In this document: one piece after another, positions 54,004 to 62,911 of the stretch
How the letters are laid out: every line of letters starts with the position of its first letter
How positions within the stretch are numbered: position 1 is the stretch's first letter
Assembly: GCA_963727755.1 (NCBI GenBank)
Contig: CAVSHN010000008.1
Coordinates: 434,001-498,000 of the forward strand
DNA: 64,000 nt
Source: DASYAN01 sp963727755
GTDB taxonomy: Bacteria > Chloroflexota > Ktedonobacteria > Ktedonobacterales > Ktedonobacteraceae
Reading direction: 5' to 3'
Notes under the pieces: model-generated
Told to the model about the DNA's origin: nothing
Databases searched by the model: none
Seen by the model: only the letters and a program-made list of their open reading frames with translations
Translations under genes and position numbers: made by a program

Positions 54004-55923
54004 ATGGCTGACACCTACTGCGATAATTGTGGTGCGGCTAACCAACCCCAGCATAGACACTGTTGGTCCTGCCAGCGCCCACTAGTGACGGTAGTGCTTT
54101 GCCAGCGTTACCGAGTTTTAGAGGAAATCGGACAGGGAGGTTTTGGCGTTGTTTACCGCGTCGAAGATATGCGTCTCAATAACCGGGTTCTCGCCGTCAA
54201 GCAATTACAAATAGACCCATCAATGTCCGTACACGATCAACAAACGGCGCAAAACAGCTTTGCCAACGAAGCTCGTTTGCTCTCTAGCTTGAAACATCCT
54301 AATTTACCAGGCATCTATGATTATTTTTCTGAAAATGGCTCTTCTTACCTAGTCATGGATTTCATCTCTGGAGAAACGTTGGAAGAGCGTTTACAAAAGA
54401 TTGCGCCTGGACTGCTACCTATTGAAGATGCCCTCTGGCTTGGCATTGAGCTGACCACAGTACTCGATTATCTGCATACCCAACAACCACCTATCGTTTT
54501 TCGCGATCTCAAGCCATCAAATATTATGGTCTCTAATGATGGGCAACTTTACCTGATTGATTTTGGCATTGCACGCCACTTCAAGCCCGGCCAGAAGACA
54601 AACACGGAAAACCTGGGGACACAGGGATATGCCTCTCCAGAACACTACTCTCGCACATTACAGACAACCGCACTCTCAGATATCTACAGCCTTGGTGCAA
54701 TCATGCATCAATTGCTTTCTGGCAAGAATCCAACAGACCACCCACTCTTTCAATTTCCCACATTACAGTTACAGGGAAATGCACAAGCCAAGCTAGCTGA
54801 CCTAGTCATGCACATGTTAAAGAGTAATCCACAAGAACGCCCGAGCAGTGCTGCTGAGATCAGGCAAGAGTTTCAAAGCATACTTCAAGAGCTGAAACAA
54901 CCAATCGGGATTTTATCTACTTCGACTGGATCCATCCAAATCCCAGTTGACAGTCACTCGGTGACTAGTCAACCCCAAATCTTGATACCAAGCTCGCAAC
55001 AAACGCCCTCCCTACAATTGCCCAAAGCTGTGGGTGAGCATCTCTATAAACACGATCATACCTCACATGCTATCCACACACTGACTTGGTCACCTGATGG
55101 CCGTTATCTGGCAGCAGCAGGCGAAAGGCCAGCTCAAATCTATCTTTGGGAAGCATTGACTAACCAAACGATTTCTACCTTCAATGCACATGAGCGTTCA
55201 ATCCGTGCTTTGGCTTGGTCTCCCGATAACCGTTTGCTTGCTTCTGCTAGCAACGACCGTAGTGTAAAAATCTGGGAGGTTACTACTGGAAAACATCTTG
55301 GCACATACCAGCAACATACGCACTGGGCACATGCACTGACTTGGTCACCCGATGGACAGATGATTGCTTCTGGAGATGCTAGTGGTTCCATACATATCTG
55401 GAATCCAGATAACATGCAACAAAAGCTCACTTATCAGAAGAAGCACAAAGGAGCAATTAGCAGTCTGGCATTCTCACCAAATGGTTCTCTGCTAGCATCT
55501 GGCGATGATGAAATGGAGATTCATGTTTGGAACAGAGTTAGTGGTGATTGCCAATACATCTACAACCAACACCCCAAAGGCGTGGTCGCTCTAAGTTGGT
55601 CACCTGACGGCACACTCCTAGCTTCAGCCTCTGCACAAAAAGACCGTCAAATTCATATCTGGCGTATAATCGATGGCGCACAAATCCAAATCTACAAAGC
55701 GCACGAACGCTTGCTGAGTGCTTTGGCTTGGTCACCTAATGGGCAACATATAGCCTCAGCAGATCGAAGAGCAATACATATCTGGAATCCCCAGCAAGGC
55801 AATACACTTTATACTTATCATGGCCACACAACTAGTATTAACACCCTAGCTTGGTCCCCCAACGGAACCTACCTAGCCTCAGCAGGAAATGATACCACTA
55901 TCCATCTCTGGCGTGCGATTTGA
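54004..55923 (+). CDS. Zinc-ribbon Ser/Thr protein kinase with WD40 propeller
   Basis: 639 residues. It starts with a zinc ribbon (YCDNCGAANQPQHRHCWSCQ), then a kinase domain (about 36-305) with IGQGGFGVVYRVED, LAVKQLQ, FRDLKPSNIMV, LIDFGIARHF and GYASPEH. The WD40 propeller covers about 350-639 (TLTWSPDGRYLAAAGERPAQ; repeated LAWSPDN, LLASASNDRSVKIWE). All catalytic residues are present. It is a paralogue of the preceding gene with a different N-terminus and probably forms an operon with it. Its stop lies four bases before the end of the convergent CHAP gene. Confidence 0.93.
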   Translation: MADTYCDNCGAANQPQHRHCWSCQRPLVTVVLCQRYRVLEEIGQGGFGVVYRVEDMRLNNRVLAVKQLQIDPSMSVHDQQTAQNSFANEARLLSSLKHPNLPGIYDYFSENGSSYLVMDFISGETLEERLQKIAPGLLPIEDALWLGIELTTVLDYLHTQQPPIVFRDLKPSNIMVSNDGQLYLIDFGIARHFKPGQKTNTENLGTQGYASPEHYSRTLQTTALSDIYSLGAIMHQLLSGKNPTDHPLFQFPTLQLQGNAQAKLADLVMHMLKSNPQERPSSAAEIRQEFQSILQELKQPIGILSTSTGSIQIPVDSHSVTSQPQILIPSSQQTPSLQLPKAVGEHLYKHDHTSHAIHTLTWSPDGRYLAAAGERPAQIYLWEALTNQTISTFNAHERSIRALAWSPDNRLLASASNDRSVKIWEVTTGKHLGTYQQHTHWAHALTWSPDGQMIASGDASGSIHIWNPDNMQQKLTYQKKHKGAISSLAFSPNGSLLASGDDEMEIHVWNRVSGDCQYIYNQHPKGVVALSWSPDGTLLASASAQKDRQIHIWRIIDGAQIQIYKAHERLLSALAWSPNGQHIASADRRAIHIWNPQQGNTLYTYHGHTTSINTLAWSPNGTYLASAGNDTTIHLWRAI

Positions 55924-55927
55924 TACC

Positions 55928-57055
55928 TCACGGAGCCCAAATAAAATGCTCCCCAGAAACAGGGTAAGTAAAATTCACATATGATACAACACCTGCATAG
56001 GGCCAGTGCATATTGCTAGTAGTGACAGTCCCGTCACCATTTACCCTCTCAACTACGGCCACATGACCATAGGCGGAAGAGCCCTGAACATAAGGACCTA
56101 ACACAAGAATAGAAGGCCCACTTGGATTGGGAGAACTTGACGTATGCCAGCCATAGTTAATGGCCTGCTGATACCACTCATAAGCATTTCCCAGCCAGGG
56201 GATCCAAACACCTGTCAATTGATGATAACGATAATTAGCCCAGTATGTACACTGTCCAGAGAAGAAACGATTGAGAGTACTCCCACTTGCACTTACCGGA
56301 CCAACGTAAAAATTGGATGGATCATAGCCATCAGTTTTCGCAGCTGTCGCTTCCGCTTCCTGAATGGTAATAGTACGTCCATTATCAATATTCGACTTAA
56401 CTACGTTCATCAATGGCTGAAGTAGCTTCGCCAGACCTTGCGTATGACCCTGATTATCAACTGGAGCGACAGCAGCTAAAGCAGTCACTGTAAGCAACAC
56501 GCATAAACAAACTGCAGACACAGTGAGTACCAGACGTCCGTTTTTGGAGAGGTGGCGCGGACTCTGCATTTGACGCGCCTTCCCGGACCCACGGATCACC
56601 ATCGGCTGTCGCAGAGATGTCGTTATATTTCTAGAATCAACGGGTGCTGCAATCGTCACAATGGACAAATTACCCGTCTGCGACTCTGCCAGTTGACCAG
56701 TCACATTTGGCAATCCAATACCATTCATTAAAGGACTCATAGCCCCAAATGAAGAAGAACTAGTTGGCATTTGCACTCCCGTAGGAGCACCAAGCAAGGT
56801 TGACACTTGAGGCTGCACCTGAGACATAGCCTCACCTGACCACATAGGATTAGTCGGAAAGTCTACTTGCTCCTGTGAAAACCCTTGAACAGCATCTACT
56901 GGAGGTTGCAATGATGGGGTACTTTGTTCCTGTTCTTCCGTAGGAAGCTTACAACGACGATCAACAAACAGCATATCTAATCCTTCAATCCAACTGAGAC
57001 TCCCCGTCATTTCTGACGGAGGCAGCATTCCCTGCCAAGTGTTGTAACACTGCAT
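55928..57055 (-). CDS. CHAP-domain cell-wall hydrolase-like membrane protein
   Basis: 375 residues. The N-terminal 165 residues are low-complexity and cytoplasmic, followed by one transmembrane helix (LVLTVSAVCLCVLLTVTALA). The exported part ends in a CHAP domain: Cys in FSGQCTYWANYRYHQ, His in AYGHVAVVERVNGD and NMHWPY. CHAP enzymes cut peptidoglycan peptides or amides. The type-II anchor with a long disordered tail inside is unusual. It is convergent with the kinase gene. Confidence 0.82.
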   Translation of the reverse strand: MQCYNTWQGMLPPSEMTGSLSWIEGLDMLFVDRRCKLPTEEQEQSTPSLQPPVDAVQGFSQEQVDFPTNPMWSGEAMSQVQPQVSTLLGAPTGVQMPTSSSSFGAMSPLMNGIGLPNVTGQLAESQTGNLSIVTIAAPVDSRNITTSLRQPMVIRGSGKARQMQSPRHLSKNGRLVLTVSAVCLCVLLTVTALAAVAPVDNQGHTQGLAKLLQPLMNVVKSNIDNGRTITIQEAEATAAKTDGYDPSNFYVGPVSASGSTLNRFFSGQCTYWANYRYHQLTGVWIPWLGNAYEWYQQAINYGWHTSSSPNPSGPSILVLGPYVQGSSAYGHVAVVERVNGDGTVTTSNMHWPYAGVVSYVNFTYPVSGEHFIWAP

Positions 57056-57346
57056 TCAGAATGATACCTTAGAACACATCCCTTGCAAAGGCATCTAGTG
57101 TTAACTTTACCCAATTTTAAGCTCTAAAGTCAATTGATTAGTTGGGTTTTTAGGACTATAGGACTATAGGACTATCGTCATTCTGTTAGGCGAGCCTCCA
57201 ATAACCTAGCCCGTTGCATTCCGTAGTATTTTGTAGTAAAACTGCTATCGTCAGGACAAGCAAAAGGTACTATGGCTCTTTTCGCCTATTGGCACCTTTC
57301 TTTCCTCTCAATCATGAGATCTGGGCGGATCCCCAGAAAGGTTTTT
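57056..57346. other. Divergent upstream region of the CHAP and S53 genes
   Basis: No gene. It includes three copies of the octamer AGGACTAT in tandem (57152-57175) preceded by GGGTTTTT. Promoters of both neighbours should be here, but no pair fits well. Confidence 0.4.
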
Positions 57347-58720
57347 ATGGCAGAACATCACCTAACTACAATATCAAGAACCCAACCTTCTAAAGGAAAT
57401 AACAGGAAATGTCGCGCTTCTATAACAGATCGCACTTGTATGCCGATTCTACTCCTCGCCACTTTCTTGCTCCTTACTAGCTGCACACCAACAACTACTA
57501 GGACAAGTGCAAACCATACTCCCACTGTCTCGACTATAAGCCCTTTATCCAGCCCATTAGCCACAAATCCCTGTCCATACCGGCTCCAAATCTGTCTCAC
57601 ACCACATGCTATGCGTGTCGCTTATGGAATAGACTCACTTATCCAGCAAGGCTTTACAGGTAAAGGACAGACGATTGTTGATCTTGTTTCCTTTGGTAGC
57701 CCCACGCTCCAACAGGATATGAAAGTCTTTGACCGGACATTTAATTTGCCTCCTGCTGACGTGCAAGTTATTTCACCACTTCATGTCCCCTCATACGATC
57801 CTCGTCATGATAAAATTGGGTGGGCACAGGAAACTGAGATGGATGTGCAAATTATTCATGCCCTTGCACCAGAAGCAAAAGTGATCGTCTTACAAAGTCC
57901 AGTAGCAGAAACGGAGGGCATCGTCGGCCTCCCACAGTACCGTCAACTGCAACACTACATCATAGATCACCAGCTTGGCTATATTGTCTCTATGAGTTGG
58001 GGAGCATCAGAACTGACACTACAAGATGCACAAGGACAGCAGGAATTACAGCTATGGAACGATCTTTTCCAGCAAGGGGCAACACAAGACCACATCACCT
58101 ATGTCGCTGCTTCAGGCGATACCGGTGCTACAGATTACATAGATGAAAACAACAACCTCGGGCATGTTCGCACAATCGGTTTTGCCGCAGACTCACCATG
58201 GCTCACCAGCGTCGGTGGAACAACCCTACGGAGCAATAATGGCTCAACCTTCCAAGAAACGGCATGGAACAATAGCGAAGGTGGCTTCAGTAGCTTCTAC
58301 CAAATGCCCTCTTATCAAAATTTGCTCCCTCCAGAGGTACAGCAGGAGTTCAACAACCGTCGCGGTGTTCCTGACGTTTCAGCAAATGGCGACCCCAATA
58401 CAGGATTACCAGTTTACTTCAATGGTCAGTGGTCGGTTGCAGGCGGAACGAGTGCAAGTGCCCCGATCTGGGCAGCAGTTGCCGCCATCGCTAATCAGAT
58501 AGCAGGACATCCTCTGGGCTTTATCAATCCCGGTCTGTATAAATTGGCAGCTTCCGCTACCTACCACCAAGACTTTCACGATATTACTCAGGGAAACAAT
58601 AGCAACGTGCAGGCTGGTGTAACTGGCTATACTGCCGCTCCGGGCTGGGACCCAGTCACAGGTCTAGGCACACCCAACGTAGAACATCTGATCCCTGATT
58701 TGATAGCAGCCTTGAAGTGA
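57347..58720 (+). CDS. S53 family peptidase (sedolisin-like), lipoprotein
   Basis: 457 residues from the ATG at 57347 (AAAGG upstream); the open frame begins at 57272. A lipobox follows (LLLATFLLLTSC). The S53 catalytic core shows QETEMDVQIIHALAPEAKVI (Glu and Asp of the triad), YVAASGDTGATDYID (oxyanion Asp) and AGGTSASAPIWAAVAA (Ser), and the final YTAAPGWDPVTGLGTP calcium-site region. Sedolisins are acid-active secreted peptidases. The usual propeptide domain is absent: the mature-like region starts shortly after the lipobox. An inactive copy follows directly. Confidence 0.88.
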   Translation: MAEHHLTTISRTQPSKGNNRKCRASITDRTCMPILLLATFLLLTSCTPTTTRTSANHTPTVSTISPLSSPLATNPCPYRLQICLTPHAMRVAYGIDSLIQQGFTGKGQTIVDLVSFGSPTLQQDMKVFDRTFNLPPADVQVISPLHVPSYDPRHDKIGWAQETEMDVQIIHALAPEAKVIVLQSPVAETEGIVGLPQYRQLQHYIIDHQLGYIVSMSWGASELTLQDAQGQQELQLWNDLFQQGATQDHITYVAASGDTGATDYIDENNNLGHVRTIGFAADSPWLTSVGGTTLRSNNGSTFQETAWNNSEGGFSSFYQMPSYQNLLPPEVQQEFNNRRGVPDVSANGDPNTGLPVYFNGQWSVAGGTSASAPIWAAVAAIANQIAGHPLGFINPGLYKLAASATYHQDFHDITQGNNSNVQAGVTGYTAAPGWDPVTGLGTPNVEHLIPDLIAALK

Positions 58721-58924
58721 ACTATCCCCTCAGGGATAAAGGGGGCACAGAGGCAATTCATGCTCCCTCTATCAAGCAAAACGCCATTATGCCACTATGT
58801 GATAGACAAGACCATCAAAATGTCATTCCCCAACGAAGTTGTCCCTTTTTCCCCCTAGAAAAAACCTCTCCGATTCGCTATGCTTCATACAGCACATCTA
58901 TAAGCCCAGAGATAGGAGTATTAT

Positions 58925-60232
58925 ATGCTACATAGCACTCGCATACTTATTCCACTACTTGTCATTTGTTTGCTCTTCACTGCTTGTGGATCTGCAAACA
59001 ATCAGACAAACAAAGAGCCGCAACCTCCAGTTCAGAAGCTCTGCCCAGGCATAGAAGCGAGCAATCCAACCTGTCTCACACCGTATATCTGCGTGCCATT
59101 TATGGAATTGAGCCGCTTATCGACAAAGGCTTTACAGGCAAAGGACAAACTATCATCGATATCACTTCCTTTGACAGTCCCACCCTCCAGCAAGACATAA
59201 ACGTCTTCGATCAGACCTTCAATTTACCCCCCGCCAATGTGCAAGTTATTTCACCGCTCCATAAGCCCCAGGCTGATCCTAATAACGATAAAGATTCATG
59301 GACAGAAGGAAGCATACAAGAAGTTGAATTCCCACGCTATTGCCCCAGAAGCAAAAATTGTTATTCTGGAAAGTCCAGTAGCAGAGACAGAAGGCACCTT
59401 TGGTTTACCAGAATTCCGTAAACTATTACAATATGCTACTACTCACCAGCTTGGCAACATCGTCTCTCTAAGATGGGAGACATCAGAACTGACACTACAA
59501 GATGCACAAGGACAGCACGAACTACAGCTATGGAATGACCTTTTCCAGCAAGGAACAACACAAGACCACATTACCTACTTCGCCACGACAGGTACTAGTG
59601 GTGCTACCGATATCGTTGCTGATGGCCAAGATCTGGCAACAGTTCCCGCAGTTAGTTTCCCAGCGGATTCCCCATGGGTTACCAGCGTTGGAGGTACAAG
59701 CCTAACCTTAACTAGTGCTGGCTCAACCTTATTTGAAAAGGCATGGAGTGGTCTATCTACAGACGGCAGTTTTGCTGGGAGTGGGGGCGGCCTCAGCTCC
59801 CTCTATACGATGCCCTCCTATCAGAAGTTGCTCCCTCCTGCAACACAACAACAGTTTAAGAACCAGCGAGGGATTCCTGATGTTTCAGCAGATGAGGATC
59901 CTAATACAGGCTTAGCTATTTATGTCAAAGGCCAGTGGAGGTTCGCTGGCGGCAATAACGCTACGCCTATCTGGGCAGGAATTCAGGCCATTGCCAATCA
60001 GGAAGCAGGACATCCTCTGGGCTTTATCAACCCAGGCCTCTACAAGTTAGCTATCGGCACTACCTACCAACAAAACTTTCATGATATTACTGAGGGGAAC
60101 AATGACTACCTATCAAACGGTAAAGTTGTTGTAAAGGGCTATTCCGCCGCTCCAGGCTGGGACCCAGTCACAGGCCTGGGCACACCCAATGCACAACATT
60201 TGATCCCTGATTTGATAGCAGCCTTGAAGTGA
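58925..60232 (+). pseudogene. Dead duplicate of the S53 peptidase
   Basis: Parts in three frames match the preceding gene: a lipoprotein signal (LLVICLLFTACGSANNQTNK), then GIEPLIDKGFTGKGQTIIDI in a second frame from about 59100, then IAPEAKIVILESPVAETEGT in a third from about 59330. Besides the shifts, the catalytic sites are changed: SGDTGATD became TGTSGATD and GGTSASAP became GGNNATP, so the serine is lost. The C-terminal part is otherwise well kept. This shows real decay rather than only sequencing errors. Confidence 0.85.
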
Positions 60233-60256
60233 CAAATTCTTTGTCATAAGCAATGA

Positions 60257-60282
60257 GAGAGTAGCATTGAATTGCTACTCTC
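60257..60282. terminator. Hairpin between convergent S53 copy and asd
   Basis: GAGAGTAGCA (60257-60266) pairs perfectly with TGCTACTCTC (60273-60282), loop of six. Located between the ends of two convergent genes, it could act for both strands, though no long T run follows. Confidence 0.65.
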
Positions 60283-60289
60283 GATGCTA

Positions 60290-61366
60290 TTACAGCCCTA
60301 TCAGCCCCTTACTGAGACACAATTCCGCATTGAGCACGGAGCCGCCAGCAGCACCACGAATGGTGTTATGCGCAAACACAACAAATTTGTAGCCTAGAAT
60401 AGGACAGCGACGCAGACGGCCAATAGTAGCTGCCATACCATTACCTGCCTCACGATCATGCAATGTCTGAGGACGATCGACCTCACTGCGGTAAATCAGG
60501 GCACGTACCGGTGCACTCGGTAATTTGAGCTGTTGAGATTCGGGAATGGAAGTCTCCCAAGCCAGAATAATCTCTTCCGGACTGGCATCGTGCTCCAATT
60601 CGATACTTACGCACTCTAGATGGCCTTCACGAGTCGCAACACGGTTACAGTGCGCACTCACGACCATTGGTGCATAGACAAAGCCCTGACCCTCTTTCCA
60701 TGATCCCAGCATTTTGAGCAATTCACTCTCCAATTTCTCCTCTTCACCACCTATATACGGGATCACATTATCAAGAATATCAAATGATGAGAGTCCCGGA
60801 TAACCTGCACCTGAAATAGCTTGCAAGGTTGTAATTAGGACCTTACGTATCCCAAATGCCTCCTGTAAAGGCTTCAATGCCATCACAAGCGGTGTTGCAG
60901 AGCAATTGGCATTGGTGACAATACAGCCAGACCAGCCACGTTGCTTGCGCTGCTGCGCTATCGCTGCAATGTGATCGGCATTAACTTCTGGTATGAGCAA
61001 TGGTACATCTGCATCCATACGATAATTCTTGGCATTGCTGAAAACAGCCACACCTGCACGCGCAAAAGCTTCCTCAATCTCACCTGCAACCTCACCCGGC
61101 AAGGCAGAGAAAACAATTTTCACATCAGGCAGAGCCTCTGGCCGACATGGCACTACTGGCAATGAACTAACCTGAGCAGGCATTTCACTATTGGGAAGCC
61201 GCCAGCACGTCACTTCAGCATAGGTGCGCCCACCATGCTTCTCCGATGCTGCCAGCGCAACTAGCTCAAACCAGGGATGCCCCTGTAGCAATTCTATAAA
61301 ACGTTGCCCAACCATTCCTGTGGCTCCCAGGATGGCAACGGGAATTTTTGTTTGGATTTTGATAAT
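60290..61366 (-). CDS. asd: Aspartate-semialdehyde dehydrogenase
   Basis: The enzyme reduces aspartyl phosphate to aspartate semialdehyde, for lysine, threonine and methionine. The NADP-binding GATGMVG motif, catalytic Cys in IVTNANCSATPLVMALKPL, and conserved SHCNRV-like AHCNRVATREGHLE are present. The first ATG (61315) cuts through the GATGMVG motif, so the true start is upstream. The frame back to 61366 reads IKIQTKIPVAILGATGMVG, and offers only ATT (61366) or ATC, preceded by GGAAGGA. I call the rare ATT, giving 358 residues. It follows lysC by 14 bases. Confidence 0.85.
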   Translation of the reverse strand: MIKIQTKIPVAILGATGMVGQRFIELLQGHPWFELVALAASEKHGGRTYAEVTCWRLPNSEMPAQVSSLPVVPCRPEALPDVKIVFSALPGEVAGEIEEAFARAGVAVFSNAKNYRMDADVPLLIPEVNADHIAAIAQQRKQRGWSGCIVTNANCSATPLVMALKPLQEAFGIRKVLITTLQAISGAGYPGLSSFDILDNVIPYIGGEEEKLESELLKMLGSWKEGQGFVYAPMVVSAHCNRVATREGHLECVSIELEHDASPEEIILAWETSIPESQQLKLPSAPVRALIYRSEVDRPQTLHDREAGNGMAATIGRLRRCPILGYKFVVFAHNTIRGAAGGSVLNAELCLSKGLIGL

Positions 61367-61380
61367 TCTTCCTTCCTTTC

Positions 61381-62868
61381 CTATGCTTCGCGTCGCTTCT
61401 CCCTTACCGGACTTACAGGCACATTCCTCACCAAAGGTATAACAGGGGCTATCAAGTCACGATGTAGACAACGTAGAGCACGTTCACTATCCTTATCTTC
61501 CACGATCAATGTAATACCCAGTTCTGAGGCTCCTTGGGTAATCACGGGTATACGCTCACTGGCCAAGGCACTAACTGCACGAGCAGGACTCATGGGGTCT
61601 GCCGTAAAACCAGAGCCAATGCATGCACAAGCAGCTAAACCTCGAAGACAACGCACACTCCATAAGGACTTATCCATATCGCGCTGTAAGAGCGAGACTA
61701 CAGAAGCTGCAACCTGTTCTTCAACAACGAATGAAAGATGATGCCCAGATGATGAACAGATTGCAACAGGAGCCGCACCAGCTCGAGCAGCCAGGGCAAA
61801 TACTTGCCCGGCGTTCTCAGGAGCCCCAAACAGATCTGTACTTTCGACCGTAATCAAAGCTAGCTTGCGCCAATCGAGATTGCGCCAGCTCCACTCCCAT
61901 CAACTGATCCAATCAGCGTGCCACGAATATGTGGGCGGAAAGAATTGCGGACACGCACCGGGATGTTACGCGGAGCGATAGGGATCAGCGTACGCGGGTG
62001 CAACACCTTTGCGCCAAACCAGGAAAGACGGGCCGCTTCAGCATATGATAAAGCAGGAAGGAGCCGTGCATTGGCAACCAGACGCGGATCAGCTGTTAGC
62101 ACACCATCCACATCTGTATAGATAGAAACCTCGGCACAGTCGAGCGCAGCTCCAATGACAGTCGCGGAGTAGTCTGAACCGTTGCGCCCCAAGGTCGTCA
62201 CAAAACCAGTAACTGTACGCCCTAGAAAACCCGCTGCTATCGGTACAATACACTGCTGTACTAGAGGATCGATCAGCATATGCGCATTGGAGCGTGTCTC
62301 CTCAGACAGAGGATCAGCTCCAACAACAACACCAAAAGGTTGTGATGGATCATAAGGTGGATGACTGGTAATAATAATTTCCTGTTTCACCGACCTTGCC
62401 TGTACACCAATATCACAGGCGGTTGCGGCAACTAACAAGATGGAGAGACGTTCGCCCCAGGATGCCACTGCTGCTGTACGTAAATGCAATGCTTGCCCAG
62501 CTTTTTCCGCTTGGCGTAAAGCCTCTACATCTTGCACCAGACCGCACAATGCAAGCTCAATATCTTGGAGCAGTTGCTCACGTCCTGGACCTTCATGCGT
62601 GACTTGTTCAGCAGCCTGCAAGTGTTTTTGGCGCAAAGCAACAAGTTCTTCTGCGCAAGCTTCATCCTCATGTGAGCAAGCATAGCGAGCAATACGCAGT
62701 AACTGATCGGTAACCCCTGACATTGCCGAAACAACGACAATCGGAAAATCGAGCATCAGCATCCTGCAGAATATCAGCAATAATCGTAGCTACACGACGA
62801 ATACGCTCTCCACTCCCCACAGATGTACCACCAAACTTTAAGACACTGACACGTTGTTTATGCTTCAT
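61381..62868 (-). pseudogene. lysC: Aspartate kinase, split into three frames
   Basis: Frame 1 from the ATG at 62868 (GGTGAT upstream): VSVLKFGGTSVGSGERIRRV. Frame 2, from about 62755 to 61860: FPIVVVSAMSGVTDQLLRIA, GRNGSDYSATVIGAALDCAE, YTDVDGVLTADPRLV. Frame 3, 61869 to 61381: LITVESTDLFGAPENAGQVF and a second ACT half. The first shift is at a run of four T (near 62755), the second near 61870. Joined, the enzyme (about 495 residues, kinase domain plus regulatory ACT region) is otherwise complete with the KFGGTS lysine. In this operon it should be functional, so sequencing indels must be excluded. Confidence 0.8.
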
Positions 62869-62911
62869 ATGCAATCACCAGCTTTGATTATCCTTTAGTA
62901 AAAACACTTAG

